Shown here piece after piece: positions 23,501 through 35,820 of a DNA stretch of 64,000 bases (the first letter of the stretch is position 1; each line of letters begins with the position of its first letter). Under the pieces are notes generated by a model that searched no databases, was not told the DNA's origin, and saw only the letters and a program-made list of their open reading frames with translations. Source of the stretch: Pocillopora verrucosa (taxonomy: Eukaryota > Cnidaria > Anthozoa > Scleractinia > Pocilloporidae); contig NC_089321.1 of assembly GCF_036669915.1 (NCBI RefSeq), positions 3,366,316 through 3,430,315 of the forward strand, written 5' to 3'. Made by a program: the position numbers and the translations under genes.

Positions 23501-26500
23501 TTCAGGAGTGACTAGGAAGGAATATCTTCTAAAAATTTCAATACACTTTCAAGAAAAGAAGAAAATTAGGGAAATATAGATCCCAAGCTGGGGATATTGC
23601 TTGATTCAATACAAAATTCTCAGAATGAAAAAATGGTAAAGAATATACAACAGTGCTGAGAACCTTTTTTTTTTTATCATGGTGAAGAGAAAAGGTCAGT
23701 GGGGCTATTTCAAAATTATCTTTCTTTCTTTGCATGGCAGGTGTGGCAGGGTTGTATGATTATGGACCCTCTGGTTGTGCGATGGAAGCCAACATGATAA
23801 ACATTTGGAAATCACATTTTGTTTTGGAAGAGCAAATGTTGGAAATAAGAGCTTCTCTTCTGACACCTCATTCAGTTCTTAAGTGAGTAAACTGTTGACG
23901 ACAGTTAACAAAGTCTGAGATGAGTTGGGGTTTCTCAATATGCATTATAATTTTTTCAAGTGTCTCTTACAGGTTTCTTGAAGTTGTGATCCTAGAAAAA
24001 TTTATTATGAACCTTTATTTCACCTACACAACTTCTTTATTTATATTACACCTTAACACTAACATGCATATTCTCCATACTGCTCTCTTTTCATTTTCCA
24101 AGGTGCTGACAAGGAGAATTTGTTTAACAGTCAAAAGCTTCTTTAGTTGGTGATCATTTCCTTTATTCTGGTGGCTTTAATGTTTGATTCAGGGGTGATA
24201 TTGTTAGGAGAAATTGGATGCTAATCACTCTTGAGGGGTCAAAGAGCTGAGTGTCTCTTACAGGTTTCATGAAGTTACGATCCTAAATAAATTTACTTTG
24301 GAACTGATTTCACCCACGCAATTTCCTTATCAACTTAAAGTAATGAGGTAGTTTTGATTTTTTTTTTATTTTTCTTGTTTTAGAACATCAGGGCATGTTG
24401 ACAGGTTTGCTGATTTCATGGTGAAGGACGTCAAGACTGGGGATTGTTACAGAGCCGATCATCTATTGGAAGGTCTGCTTAGAGGGGGGAGCAATTACAT
24501 AGATTTACATCTTAAATATAGCTAACAAATTGGGGAGATGGAATGTATAAACTGCCAGCATGCAGGATTGTAGGTCAAGACGGCAAGGTTTGAGATCCGT
24601 GTGGGTCATCGTGATGTATTCTTGGGCAAGACACTTCCCTTTCACAATGCCACTCTCCACTCAGGAGTGTAAGTGGGTACAAACTGGGTTAGATTTTGGC
24701 ACTGTGGGACCACATGGCTCCAGTGCTGACTTATGTAAACAATTTTCTTTTAATGCGGTGCATAGATATCAATCACTTGTAAGGGGAAAAAACACTTTTT
24801 CTCGCATATTTTGTATCATATACTTCCTTCTGTCTCACATATTCTTCCTTCCTTCCCTCATATTTTGCATCTCATCCTTCCTTAACACTTCATGCTTCAG
24901 AAACTGGGATAGGCCTCTACACTGTAGGTGTTGACTTTTATAAACAAACTTCTTGTGCGAAGCTCTTTTTCTCAAATATTTTGCAACATATCCTTCCTTC
25001 CTTGAAACTTATTTTGTATCTCATCTTTCCTTGGCACCTCATGCTGCAGAAACTGGGATAGCCTTTGGCACTGTGGGGCTACATGACTTAAGTGCTGACT
25101 TTTGAAATGTAAATGTATTTCTTTTAATGTGGTGTATAGATGTCCATCACTCGTAAGGGGGAGAAGCTCTTTCTCGCATATTTTAAGTTTGATTGATTTC
25201 GGCTTCTTGTTTGTTTATTTATTGAAGGACACCTTGAAAAACTGTTAGCAGATAAAAAACTGGAGGAAGAGAAGAGACAAGAGTATGAAAGTGTTATTGG
25301 CCAGGTAATGTGATTTTTATAAAGATAAGTAAGTAGGGAATTCATTAAGGTGTTATTAATGTGATACAGAGCCTATAGAAGGTGTGAGATGTTTTTGAGC
25401 AGAGGCAAGCACCAAGGGGGTAAAGTCATATTGAGTGAGGTTGTCTTTTTTCTACTTAGGTAGATAACTATGGGATGAAAGAACTTGGGGAGCTTTTGAA
25501 AAAGTACAACACCAAGTCTCCAGTAACAGGGAATGATCTGACTGATCCTGTGGAATTCAATTTAATGTTTTCAACCTCAATTGGTCCAAGTGGGCTCATC
25601 CCTGGGTAAGAGTCATCTTAGCATGGGGTGATTACTTTTTTTCTAATCTTTGAAATTACGTACAAGGTACAGCTCCATGTAATACAGTTTAAATACTACT
25701 TATAATACTACAGCAAATATGAATACTAACATTACCTACAAAAAAACTTATTACTTAACAATTGCAGATTTAAAAGTTACAGTTTCATTGTTCAGACATG
25801 TAAATTATCTGTATTTAAAAAACATATTACAGTAAAGTAATTAATATCATTAACTACAAAAGCTGAAGGAAAAAAACACTAAATGAGATAAAAAAAAAGA
25901 AAAATATGCAACTACATGGCTTTTTTCTAAAAAGAGAGAGGAAAGAGGCTCAAGAGACAATTTACGAGACATTAATAGAGATTATGAAGAAAGAGGAAAA
26001 CTGTGAACTGGGGGCCCTATTTGGGATTGCTTTTGTCTCTGCATCTGATCGGTTAAAATGGTGTTGTGGAATTTGTCAGACCAAACGTAGAACGTGGTGA
26101 AGTAAAATCAATTTCGGATTTCTTTTGATACCCAATTGAAAATGTCTTCTATGGTTTGTTCTTATTTGAACAGCTTCCTTAGACCAGAAACAGCTCAAGG
26201 AATCTTTGTGAATTTCAAACGCCTCTTGGAAGCTAATAATGGAAGACTACCATTCGCCTCAGCACAGATTGGACCTGCCTTTAGAAATGAAATATCACCT
26301 CGATCGGGTCTTCTGAGAGTAAGGTAAAGAACTTTAAGTACATCTGTTCAGGCGATTGTCCTTAACCCTTTACCTCACAGAGGTGATTAACAGTAATTTC
26401 TCCTTGTAACATCCACACAATGAGACATGGTTTGATGCAACTCTGGTTTACAGATTTAATGAATGTAACCGAAGAAGTTACAGTTCATAGACCCAACGTT

Positions 26501-29500
26501 TCAACACTCCTGTCTAGTGCCTTCATCAGGGGTGATCTAAACGCTGCCACAATAGGTCCTTAAAATGTCTAGCAAACACATAATGGGAGTATCAGGAGAA
26601 AGTTGTTTTCTCGATCAAACACCAAATTCTTGAAACAAATTTGCAAGGCAATGTGTAGAATCTAGAGGGGAGAATTAACAATCAGATCTTGGTAGTGAAA
26701 GGGTTAATAACGAAGTAAGAATAGTTTAAGATCACAATACTACACTCGCTCGCAAAAAGTAATAAACTGCAATGCTTTAAATGGTCAATCGTTCCCTTTG
26801 ATACAAATTTTAACCTCAGCAATGGCCTTCCTGCGTTTATCCAAAATGCCACTCCCTTTGTTGATTGAAGTTACAGTTTTAGTTTCAGCATAAGACTGGA
26901 GTGATTCATTTTGCGATTATCTCTTACAATACTGAATGGCTTAGGACCTCAGTTGAAAACTTCTACTGAACTCTTGGACCTCCTGTTTGACTTAGGTTAG
27001 GTTAGCCACTTTTCCATCATCCAATCTGAGTGCTCTGGACCCTCTTTTAACATTCTGTTAAGGTCGCGAGAATAAAGGACGTGATCAACAACCTGAGGAG
27101 CTCCTGATTATTACAAAAATTCTCATTTTAAAGACCTTACGAAATGTATAGAGAACAGTGTGAGGAACATGCATACTTACGTCAGGTTGTATAGGGGTTA
27201 AGGATGTCTTTTATGATTAATAAGTCATTTTGTCAATCAACCCAGTAATGATGTAAAAAAATGTATAATATTCATCATCATCATGGTTTGCTTCTACTTT
27301 TTTTTATGTAGAGAATTCACCCTGGCTGAAATCGAACACTTTGTTGATCCAAGCGACAAGAGTCATCCCAAGTTTGAAAATGTGAGCTCTCAAACACTGA
27401 GGTTGTTTCCATCAGAACATCAGATTGAGGGAAAACCGCCACTGGAGATCACTGTAGGAGATGCTGTCAATCAGGTGAGCGGTTCATTGCTTCCAAGCAA
27501 GAATGCTTTTTTCCTTCTTTTATTTGTAGATGCATGGTTGTTTTTGCGATGTAATGTTTTGTAATAAATCACTCGAGTTAGATTTCGGATTCGCTGGGCG
27601 GCTGCTCGAAATGTTTGTTTTCATGAGTCAAACATTTCCCAGACGGAAGGCCGCTTCCTCTTCATTCTCCGCTTTTTGCCCTTGTACTTAGGACAGTTCT
27701 TGTACTAAAACATGTTTGATTTGTCATCAGAAAATTGTTAGTTCCCAGACCATGGGTTACTTTCTCGGCCGCGTGTTCCTCTTCTTGCTGAAGGTTGGTG
27801 CTGATCCAAGTAAGATCCGCTTCAGGCAGCACATGTTCAATGAAATGGCGCATTACGCTTGTGACTGCTGGGACGCTGAACTCCTAACCTCCTATGTAAG
27901 TAGTGCATACTTTTTCTTGCTCTCAGGTTACGGAACTCAGTAGGGTATACATGTACATTATAGACAGGTAATTGAGCAATTTTCAATTGAGTGTTGTCAA
28001 AAGTAATTCGGGATTGCTTTGTTTTTGCTTTACTTCGCTATGTGATTGGTGCAGAAAACTCGCGCCCTTCTCTCAACCAATCAGATGTAAAACTAAAACC
28101 AATGTCAACTTGGTCGCCCGCGTTTTCCCGCGCTTGGGTTGTGTGGTTGTTTTGGTCTCATCAACTCTTAAAGATATTTTCCTTTTTTGTAACAGGCCTT
28201 TGTGATTATTTTGGTTTTGGTTTGACGACACTCGATCGAATTGCGCTCTTTAAGAAACGAATTGTGATCTGCTTTGTTCTCATTGGTCGATGATGACGCG
28301 CTCTTTCCTCCGCAAAGAGACGGATGCTGTCTGGTTCATGAACTGGCTTACGTGGAGCTAAGAAAAATGGCCCATTGTTTTCTAACGTTTCAACTGCAGA
28401 CGAATAAACGATTGCTTGTTTTTGAGCGCAACAAGCGGAAATATGCTAAGTTAGTTGGCAAAACTGATGATTGAGTTGGTGTGCAGTAATTCAGGAAATA
28501 GCGAAGTTTTAAATAGTTCGCAGTAATAGTGTTGAACTAACGATGACGATTTTTCGTTTTTCCCCAGGGCTGGATAGAATGCGTTGGATGTGCTGACAGG
28601 GCCTGTTATGATCTGTCCGTTCACACAAAAGCAACCGGCGAGAGACTGGTCGCTCAAGTTGATTTGGAGCAATCGGTATCCTTAACTATTCAACACACTT
28701 TTATTCGCGTTCGGTAGTTGCTTTGTACACGGAGGGCGTATCAGTCTCATTCGAATTCTGGTTTAACCGTCATTACCAGTTCTTTCGCGATTTTAAATTT
28801 TGCCTTTCTGACTTTTTTAGTTACATTCTAATATTGGCGCCCAAATGTCCTTAAAGGCGTTTTCTCCACTAGATTGTCGAAAGTAATACGGACCTTACTT
28901 TGCTCTGTAATTGGCTTAGAAAATTCGCGCCGTTCTATCATGAATTAGTCACTCACGTTTTTCCTGCTTCGAGCAGTTGTCTTGTTTTTACTTTTAGTTC
29001 TCATTGGCCCCTCGTGATGGTTTGCTTGGGTCTGATTGGTCGTTTTGATAACTTTTGGATTTGGTTTAGCACGTTTAAAGCGCGGGAAATGTGAGTGCTC
29101 GAGCTACGGTGGTTGTAGTTTTGCATTTGATTGGTCGGTAGAGTGGTGCGACTTTTCTGGACCAATTATAGAGCGAAATGGAGTAAAAGCAATGGATTCC
29201 TACTCTCCGAACTTGATTGAAAGTTGCTCCATCGATTGCAACAAGTTGGTGCTCGAAATTGAGTTAAAATTTTTCAACCTTGACTAACTGTGTAAAGGAA
29301 ATGATTGACGTAGTGGAAATCGTCCCAGAGAAGCCAGCAGTTGGAAAAGCGTTTAAAAAGGAAGGGAAAATTGTCATGGACTATCTGGCTCAGATGGATA
29401 AGGATGCTATCAAAGCATTCGAGGATAAACTTAACGAAAACGGGTAGGTAAAAAGGAAATAAAACCACGGGGCTTCACTCGCTAAACAACGACAACCTGA

Positions 29501-32500
29501 TACATTAGAGTGACTGAAGCAACAGCATGACATGTAAGATAAACAGGCGAATATCTTACTTCCTACCATCATTTCCGAGTTGTTTTTGTTTGTTTGTTTG
29601 TTTGTTTTTATTTTAACATATTTATCATTGTTTTCTTCAAAAGCACCAAGACTCAACGAGGGGGATTACAATATTACAAATATAAAATCAATTTATTCAG
29701 GCTCTCACACAAACAGACACATAACCAACACACACAAGTTGCAATAACAACGAATTTAACTCACTAACCCAGGAGCGTATTATTTAAACAATCAAACAAT
29801 GGTCGATGACGGTTTTTGTTCATTTGAGTGGCAATATTTGAGTGGCAATATTAAGTTTAAGAGATTAAGATTTTTTGCTACTGGGTCCCTAGAAGGGTTG
29901 AGCTGAACGTTTCGTTTTTCTAAGTTTTTTGCGAGTCATTACGAAACGAAAAATCTGTCCGCGAATTCAACAGGTCATAGAAAAAACATCTTGTCCGCTC
30001 TTACCATTGAGCCCTTTACCCCTGAGATTGAGGAGCATCTATACCAAGAGTATAACCCATCAATCAAACGTTAAGGTCATGAAAATAATGGAAATAATCG
30101 CGACCCTAAGAAGCTTCTGATTGTTAGACAAATTCTCCTCATAAGAACCATAGATAACTTGTCGAAAACAGTATGGAGAATTGGCATACTGATGCTAGGA
30201 CGTAAAGGGTTATGCATCATTTTGTGTGACCTGGTAACTTGCAAAATTGTATTAGTAAAAGGAAGTTTTGTGACATATCTGGTCTGATTTATTTTAATTG
30301 GCTTTTCATTCCGTTTTTACCCAGTAAGGTGAATTTAACAATAGAAAACAAGGAGTTTACCATTGAAAAGGCCATGATCAGGGAAATCAAACGATACCAG
30401 AAGGAAATTCATGGTGAGTTTAAAAGATGTTACCAAGGTCTGTTTACAAAATCTTATTTTCAGAGGAAATTACAGAAATCTAAACTGTTTTTGTGTTTTT
30501 TAGTTCGTGACGTAGAACCCCACGTGATCGAACCGTCGTTTGGAGTTGGAAGAATCATGTATTCTGTCCTTGAACACAACTTTAGAATTCGCGAAGGAGA
30601 CGAGCAGAGGACGGTAATATTTTTATTGATTAGTTGTTTCTGGTCATTGTTTATCGCTTGCAGAAAGGAGGGTGGGGGATGGTTGGGAGGTTTTTGGTTG
30701 TGTCTGGTCTTTCCCTAAGGCTCTGTAATATTCGTATGTTCCTGCCTTTGTTAACAGTTAATTGACTGTCAATTTTCCATAGCCACCCCTCATGGCGGCG
30801 ACTGACCTTTCCTCAGTTCCCCTAAAACACCATGTGACCCCCCCCCCCAAAAGTCCTCCCCTTCCCCCACACAAGCGATAAATATGGAATGGTATTTTCA
30901 GTGAAGCCATTAAGTCCATAATTTAGCTCATTGGTCTTTACTTAAGCTGGACATGTAACATTTTTTAGGCCCTGGTTTTTTTAAGTTAGACGATGGAACC
31001 CTCTCAGATGGGTAACCGTTTTCCACAGGGAGTTCACCACAAATGAGGTTTAGCAATAAGACTGGTATAACTGGGCGCAAATGTAACAATGAGCTCGTTT
31101 CTTTAACCCTTAACAACCTAACATCAGTATACATATTCTCCATACTGTTCTCTATACATTTCCTAAGGTGCTGACAAGGAGAATTTGTTTAGCAACCAAA
31201 AGCTGCTGTGGTGATTATTTTCTTTATTCTCGAGACCTTATTGCGTAATTCAGGGGTGATGTAATATTGTAGGAAGAAATTCGATGCAAGTCACTCGAAG
31301 GAAGTCAAAGGTTTAAACTCCACCCTATCATGAGGGTGTCAACCTCAACAATCATACAGCAAAGAATTTACCCCTTCCTACAGTGTTACGTTAAGCAACG
31401 AGGGTTCATGAAGTACCTTTCTTTTACGTCACCTGACCTCATGTTAATGAAACTCTGTAAACAGTAGCGAAGGGGCAGCCCTCTGGAAAATGTATCAAAG
31501 AGGTTTACCTTCATCCGTTGAGCACATGGCCACAGTCAGTGAGGAGGACTCTACAATAATCGCTTTTCAAAGGGCTGGAAATATAGACACGTGTTAACTC
31601 CCCAAAATGGTGACAAAACTCTCTAAAAAAAGTTTCTACTCGAATTAAATCTGTTCCATTTTTGTTCTCTGTAGTGGCTGTCCCTTCCTCCTGCAGTAGC
31701 GCCCGTCAAGTGTTCTGTACTTCCGCTCAGCAAGAACAAAGAATTTAGTCAGTTTGTCAAGAAGCTGTGTAAGTAGTTTACTTTAATGATTTTGAATCGG
31801 AATTATACTGTGGACAGTCCACCTCTTTTTTGCTTCTTTTACGCCTAAATAATTCTCCATCACGCACAAGGCAGCCTAGACTGGAAAGGCTGGAGCGAAG
31901 AAAGCAATAGGGACTATGAGAACCCTCCTTCCACTTTCACCAGTTTTGTAGAAAATCTCTTTCGTTTTTAAATTTCAAGTAACAATTTTTCTTTTACTCT
32001 CCCCCTTTTACTTCTCCTCCTTTGGGAGGAGAAGTAAAATTAGCCAATCATGTCAAAGAACTCTAACCTTGACATTGGAAAACTGATGGGGACATTATTC
32101 GCATACTTCTAGTTTGTTTTCGCGGATTTTTAGCGAGTTGTTTTTGAGCTTCCGTTGGTGTAAATTTGTTAACCCTTTGCGTGGAAATTTAAGAAGTTTC
32201 GGAGTTTTTATTTTAGCCAAATGTTGTGGTTCAATTAAAAAGTTTGACACACATTTTCTACGGATTTTGAATTTAGCCTCTTTTTTTGTGAATGGACTTT
32301 TTTACAAGTTTGTCTTTCTCACTTTCATCTCCTTTTTTCACTTTTTTCCTTTGCGTGGAAATTTAAGAAGTTTCGGAGTTTTTATTTTAGCCAAATGTTG
32401 TGGTTCAATTAAAAAGTTTGACACACATTTTCTACGGATTTTGAATTTAGCCTCTTTTTTTGTGAATGGACTTTTTTACAAGTTTGTCTTTCTCACTTTC

Positions 32501-33443
32501 ATCTCCTTTTTTCACTTTTTTCCTCGCTCCAAGCCTCTCAAGATCTTACGAATCCAACATGGCGGCCTCAACATATCAGTAAAAATTATTTTTCGCGCTC
32601 GCTCGCCAAAAAATAGGCCCGTTATGCAGATAGCACAAACGAGCTCGTTCCAAGGGCTGTTTCTCGCCCTTACCCAAAGTATTAGAGAAAAGCCTAGAGG
32701 ATGAGGCTGGCTGCGCACACAGTTGAAACCCAGCACGACTCAATTAATGGCGATGCAATGCAACCCCAGCAGGAATTTCGAACCATTAAATCACCGTACC
32801 TAAATGTTTTGTGAAGTTATAGACGTTTATTTTTAAGCTAAAACTGTCGGTTTACTTGTTGTTTTAATTATGCTTTGTAGCGGAGTCTCTTACTGAGCTG
32901 GACATCTCTCACAAAGTGGATGACTCCAGCGGATCAATCGGTCGGCGTTACGCTCGAACCGACGAGATAGCCATTCCATTCGGTATCACTGTGGACTTTG
33001 ATACAGTGAACAAGGAACCTCACAGTGCTACGCTAAGAGAGAGGAACTCTACACGCCAAATACGGGCGCAGGTGAGAGATGTACCACCGCCACAAAAAGG
33101 GCGATAGGGAACGTAAGCGTAACACACAGATGGGGATTTAGACCTTACTTCTCACCTCCCAGAAATGCTGATTAAAATGTGATCCGCCGTATAAACCTGG
33201 AAGAACACCAATAAACTGTGTTAAGAAAAAGAACAACATTTTTAACCTAAAACAAATCCTAAATAACATCCCCAAAAGATGAAAATATTTCTGGTTTTAC
33301 TATCAAACAAAATATTTTCTGTTATTTCTTAGATTGACGAGTTACCCACTATTGTCAGCAACCTTGTCCGTGGAAAGGTCACGTGGTCAGTAATAGAGGC
33401 ACAATATGGTCTGTTCGAAGGGCAGGAGACTGGTGCCAAGTAG
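20565..33443 (+). CDS. GARS1: glycyl-tRNA synthetase, mitochondrial and cytosolic forms
   Basis: Class II synthetase that charges tRNA-Gly. Seventeen exons: 20565-20810, 22181-22282, 22752-22854, 23741-23882, 24384-24472, 25228-25304, 25460-25605, 26174-26323, 27312-27474, 27731-27895, 28568-28675, 29298-29443, 30325-30413, 30504-30613, 31675-31768, 32881-33071 and 33333-33443. They join in frame to 743 aa (human 739). The order is a leader, a WHEP helix-turn-helix ([18 protein letters not shown]), the catalytic core ([44 protein letters not shown], motif 2 [23 protein letters not shown], motif 3 [18 protein letters not shown]) and the anticodon-binding domain ([19 protein letters not shown]). 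Exon 1 has two in-frame ATGs: 20565 begins a basic, acid-free leader ([17 protein letters not shown]) and 20745 begins MSADNAENS, giving 683 aa (human cytosolic form 685). This copies the dual-targeting layout of animal GARS. Confidence 0.95.
21476..21682 (+). repeat. MITE-like repeat copy 8 (palindromic-end subtype)
   Basis: Terminal inverted repeat: AACCCTTTAACTCCCA at the left and TGGGATTTAAAGGGTT at the right. The internal sequence differs from the M1 core, so this may be a related family that shares the ends. GARS intron 1. Confidence 0.65.
22355..22552 (+). repeat. MITE-like repeat copy 9 (family M1)
   Basis: GAGTGACGAGCATCTTATTT to GATGTTAGGGCATAAA with CACCTTAGGAAATGTATAGA inside. 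GARS intron 2. Confidence 0.6.
23283..23497 (+). repeat. MITE-like repeat copy 10 (second subtype)
   Basis: CCTTTGACTCACATGAGTGA at the left, ACAGACAAGTGATAAGAATA inside and GGGGATGAAAAGTTAAAC at the right. GARS intron 3. Confidence 0.55.
24048..24250 (-). repeat. MITE-like repeat copy 11 (family M1), inverted
   Basis: Reverse copy running from ACACCTTAACACTAACATGC through GTGCTGACAAGGAGAATTTG to CACTCTTGAGGGGTCAAAG. GARS intron 4. Confidence 0.6.
24557..25160 (+). repeat. SINE-like repeat with partial internal duplications
   Basis: The words TTCTTGGGCAAGACACTTCC, CCACTCTCCACTCAGGAGTG and AAGTGGGTACAAACTGGGTT resemble a SINE body common in marine invertebrates. Related pieces recur at about 24.90 kb (AAACTGGGATAGGCCT) and 25.05 kb (AAACTGGGATAGCCTTTGGC). 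GARS intron 5. Confidence 0.5.
26362..26708 (+). repeat. MITE-like repeat copy 12 split by a second repeat
   Basis: The left end AACCCTTTACCTCACAGAGG (26362) and the right end GATCTTGGTAGTGAAAGGGTT belong together. Roughly 26420-26575 is foreign and contains the hammerhead-like repeat described separately. GARS intron 8. Confidence 0.5.
26498..26529 (-). ncRNA. Hammerhead-like core in a repeat fragment (tentative)
   Basis: On the minus strand CTGATGA is followed by a possible stem with GCACT and AGTGT and then GAAACGTT. This resembles the CUGANGA...GAAA core found in Penelope-like elements and retrozymes, but an unpaired A sits at the base of stem II, so activity is doubtful. Confidence 0.3.
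27000..27203 (+). repeat. MITE-like repeat copy 13 (M1, left end decayed)
   Basis: Recognisable from TTAAGGTCGCGAGAATAAAG to GTCAGGTTGTATAGGGGTTAA. GARS intron 8. Confidence 0.5.
27990..28290 (+). repeat. CCAAT/ATTGG-rich dispersed repeat, copy 1
   Basis: Contains TATGTGATTGGTGCAGAAAA, CTCGCGCCCTTCTCTCAACC, CAATCAGATG, GCGTTTTCCCGCGCTTGG and TTGGTTTTGGTTTGACGACA. A diverged second copy lies near 28.9 kb, in the next GARS intron. Confidence 0.6.
28875..29110 (+). repeat. CCAAT/ATTGG-rich dispersed repeat, copy 2
   Basis: Same order of words as the copy at 28.0 kb: AGTAATACGGACCTTACTTT, TGTAATTGGCTTAGAAAATT, CGCGCCGTTC, TCATTGGCC and TTTTGGATTTGGTTTAGCAC. GARS intron 11. Confidence 0.6.
30009..30212 (+). 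repeat. MITE-like repeat copy 14 (family M1)
   Basis: GAGCCCTTTACCCCTGAGAT to GATGCTAGGACGTAAAGGGTT, with GTTAAGGTCATGAAAATAAT inside. GARS intron 12. Confidence 0.6.
31103..31316 (-). repeat. MITE-like repeat copy 15 (family M1), inverted
   Basis: Begins AACCCTTAACAACCTAACAT and contains AGGTGCTGACAAGGAGAATT and AATTCAGGGGTGATG. GARS intron 14. Confidence 0.6.
32175..32522. repeat. 174-bp tandem duplication in GARS intron 15
   Basis: The unit starting CTTTGCGTGGAAATTTAAGA occupies 32175-32348 and again 32349-32522 with no difference that I could find by eye. Because 174 is divisible by three, a 196-codon frame (32114-32704, +) stays open through both copies; its Phe-rich translation is unlike any family I know, so I treat it as chance. 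Confidence 0.85.
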
Positions 33444-33613
33444 GCGATTCACTAAGCAGCCCCTGCAGATTATACGAATTTGAAAACAGCCGAGGAAATT
33501 GAGTGATCCTACTACAACCTGCTCTAAAGCTAGTTGCGAGGCAATACTGCTGAAAAGCATGCACTCGATTTGTTACGTTTTTCGCGATTGTAGCAACACA
33601 GGCGTGGAAAGAT

Positions 33614-33619
33614 AATAAA
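33614..33619 (+). terminator. poly(A) signal of GARS
   Basis: AATAAA 170 bp after the GARS stop codon. Confidence 0.55.
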
Positions 33620-33719
33620 ATATTTAAATGCTATGCGATTGGATTTTATCATTTCAGCTAGTACATTGCTCTCCTTGAGGGGTGCGCTGGTTACGAATAC
33701 AAAATAAACTAAGAGAAAA

Positions 33720-34317
33720 AAGAAAAGAGATGGAGAGGGTGTGGCGCGAGTCTTTTGGATCAGTCACAAGGCGAAGTAAGGAATAACCCAAACAATCCCC
33801 GGATTACGTCCGACATCAAATTGAAAATTTCTCTATTTTCGGAGGTTAGTCTCCTAGCTTAATATTTTCTTGGAAAAAGCGTCATTCCATGTAAATAGCA
33901 GGAGTAAAGATCACTGATTTATTGACCATGCGTGCGTAGGCATCGTTTCCATCACAACAAAAATATTCAGGGGAAAGCGGGGGAAATCGGTCGTCGCCAA
34001 CAGAGAATGAAGAGAGGAGGACGAGAGAAAATAGACTATCACTTGGCTGCCAATGAGGGGAGGAGGGATTGTAAGAATATTACAGAATCTGAGGGGGGGG
34101 GGGATCATGAAAATTTTATCGTGACAAAACCGAAATCTTCCTACCCCTTCCCTTCTCTCCTTCTTGGTCTCTGGTACCTATTTATATTTCCAGGGTTGAG
34201 AAAGGCTCTGCTATCGCTCTGACGAAGGGCTAACGCTCGAAACGTCAGCTTTTTTACCCTTTACGTTGGCTAATTTACGTTTTCAACCCAGTTGTTAACA
34301 CTAAATTACCTGCTATA

Positions 34318-34362
<45 letters not shown>

Positions 34363-35748
34363 TTTCTGCAAGAGTCTGTTGTCTTGCCTGGGAAACAAGG
34401 TTTCAAGTTACAAATAGAATATTTCTTGAACTACCTTTCTTTGCAGCCAACAAAAAGTATCCCTCAATAATTTGAATTTCGCCAAACCTTGTCCCGTTTT
34501 CCAGTCATCATCATGTTGTGTTGGTTGAAATCATTCTACCTTTGCCTCTCACTAACTTGACTGAGAGATTCTGCACAAAATAAATGAAGATTTAAGATGA
34601 AAAATGGCAAATATGTGGTAATTGCTATGTTCAGTAACTTTTCATAATCAAAAGACATTGATCTTCTTTTAGCCTCGCGCACTTATTGTTGGTTCTTTGA
34701 AATGGTCTGGTCCGAAAGACAACAGAAAGAATTCGGCGCAACCTAACCGTTTGTGGTGCGCGCGCTGTAAAGAAATAAACTGAAAACCATGCGCACAGCT
34801 ACCATAGCAACTAAAAATATTTGTTTTGCGAAAAGCGTTTAGAAGTATTTTTCATGGGAATGTGCTTTTCGAAAAGTTCAAATGTCATTATTCGAAAGAT
34901 TTAGCGATGAAAACTGAGAGATTCCTTCAAAAAGCGTAAATCGGTTGACGTGAAGACTCAGTTTGAAAAAGTTGTTCCTATCATTAACCCCAAAAAGTCA
35001 TTACTCGCTAGTAAGACAAAAATGTTTTTTAAAGGAAGGAAATACCTCACCTTCCAGTTTAGCACTGTCTATAACCGTTTGAGAACAAAAATAAAAGTGG
35101 AAACGCTATTAGCGTAGCCACCCACTTCATCTCCGATTTGTCTCCAAACTATTTTTCCTCCATCACGTAATTGGGAAACTTGCGCTTGGCGCGAGTGAAC
35201 GAGTGAAGTAAGAAATGACGTCACAATGATTCCTTATGACGCAGGTCGCGCGTCAGCCTCGCATGATGGTCGCTAAACTCGGTCCCATGCCCGACTTTAG
35301 AGAGTTCCATAGCGGAACGAAAACCTTATTTAGAAATTGGATCACTACTCTGCATTAAAACGTGAATTCATTCGCCACCCACATGGCCTCTGTGCCTCTG
35401 TGTTTTTTTTCTTTTTTCTTGTTTTAAAACCAACACTCGCAATCTCAGCTTTTCAAAATCAATAGTTAATACGTTAGGAATAGACCAAAACTTGGATCGA
35501 TTGCGGAAGAGTGAAGACAAATAGCTGATAAACCTCTGAGGTTCCATAATGAGGAAAGTCCCGAAAAGATTTTTGATATAGTTCGAGTAATTAAAATCCC
35601 ATTATGACACGAATTTCCCTCAAAATTGATGATCGGACCGATTTTATTCACTACGTGTCGCGATCTCGCGGACAGGCGAGCTACCTTTGCAGGAATATAA
35701 AGATGCATGAGGAAAATATATTATAATTTGCCCCAACAAATTTCCGTA
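33720..35748. other. Gene-free spacer between GARS and the tRNA-Pro cluster
   Basis: No supportable coding gene. It includes a poly-G run near 34.09 kb, a hammerhead-like repeat word at 34.22 kb and otherwise unremarkable AT-rich sequence. Confidence 0.5.
34219..34243 (+). ncRNA. Hammerhead-like core in a dispersed repeat (tentative)
   Basis: CTGACGA, then AGGGC-TAAC-GCTC which can form stem II through GGGC/GCTC, then GAAAC and GTCAGC. The order matches a hammerhead core apart from an extra A after CTGACGA. The surrounding word is of a type I associate with dispersed retroelement repeats. Confidence 0.35.
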
Positions 35749-35820
35749 GGCCTGTTGGTCTAGTGGCATGATTCTCGCTTAGGGTGCGAGAGGTCCCGGG
35801 TTCAACTCCCGGACAGGCCC
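35749..35820 (+). tRNA. tRNA-Pro (anticodon AGG)
   Basis: 72 nt without intron. Acceptor stem GGCCTGT/ACAGGCC, D arm TGGTCTAGTGGCATGA, anticodon arm TTCTCGC-TTAGGGT-GCGAGAG with AGG at positions 34-36, T arm CCGGG-TTCAACT-CCCGG. A T-run (CTTTTTCTTT) follows directly as a Pol III terminator. It serves CCU/CCC codons after deamination of A34. Confidence 0.95.

Noticed and set aside
32114-32704. 196-codon open frame (+) with two identical Phe-rich halves
   Set aside because: It lies inside GARS intron 15, is produced by the 174-bp tandem duplication and has a low-complexity, non-family translation.
33911-34222. Charged frames on both strands near 34 kb
   Set aside because: Purine-rich low-complexity sequence with a poly-G tract; no splice or family support.
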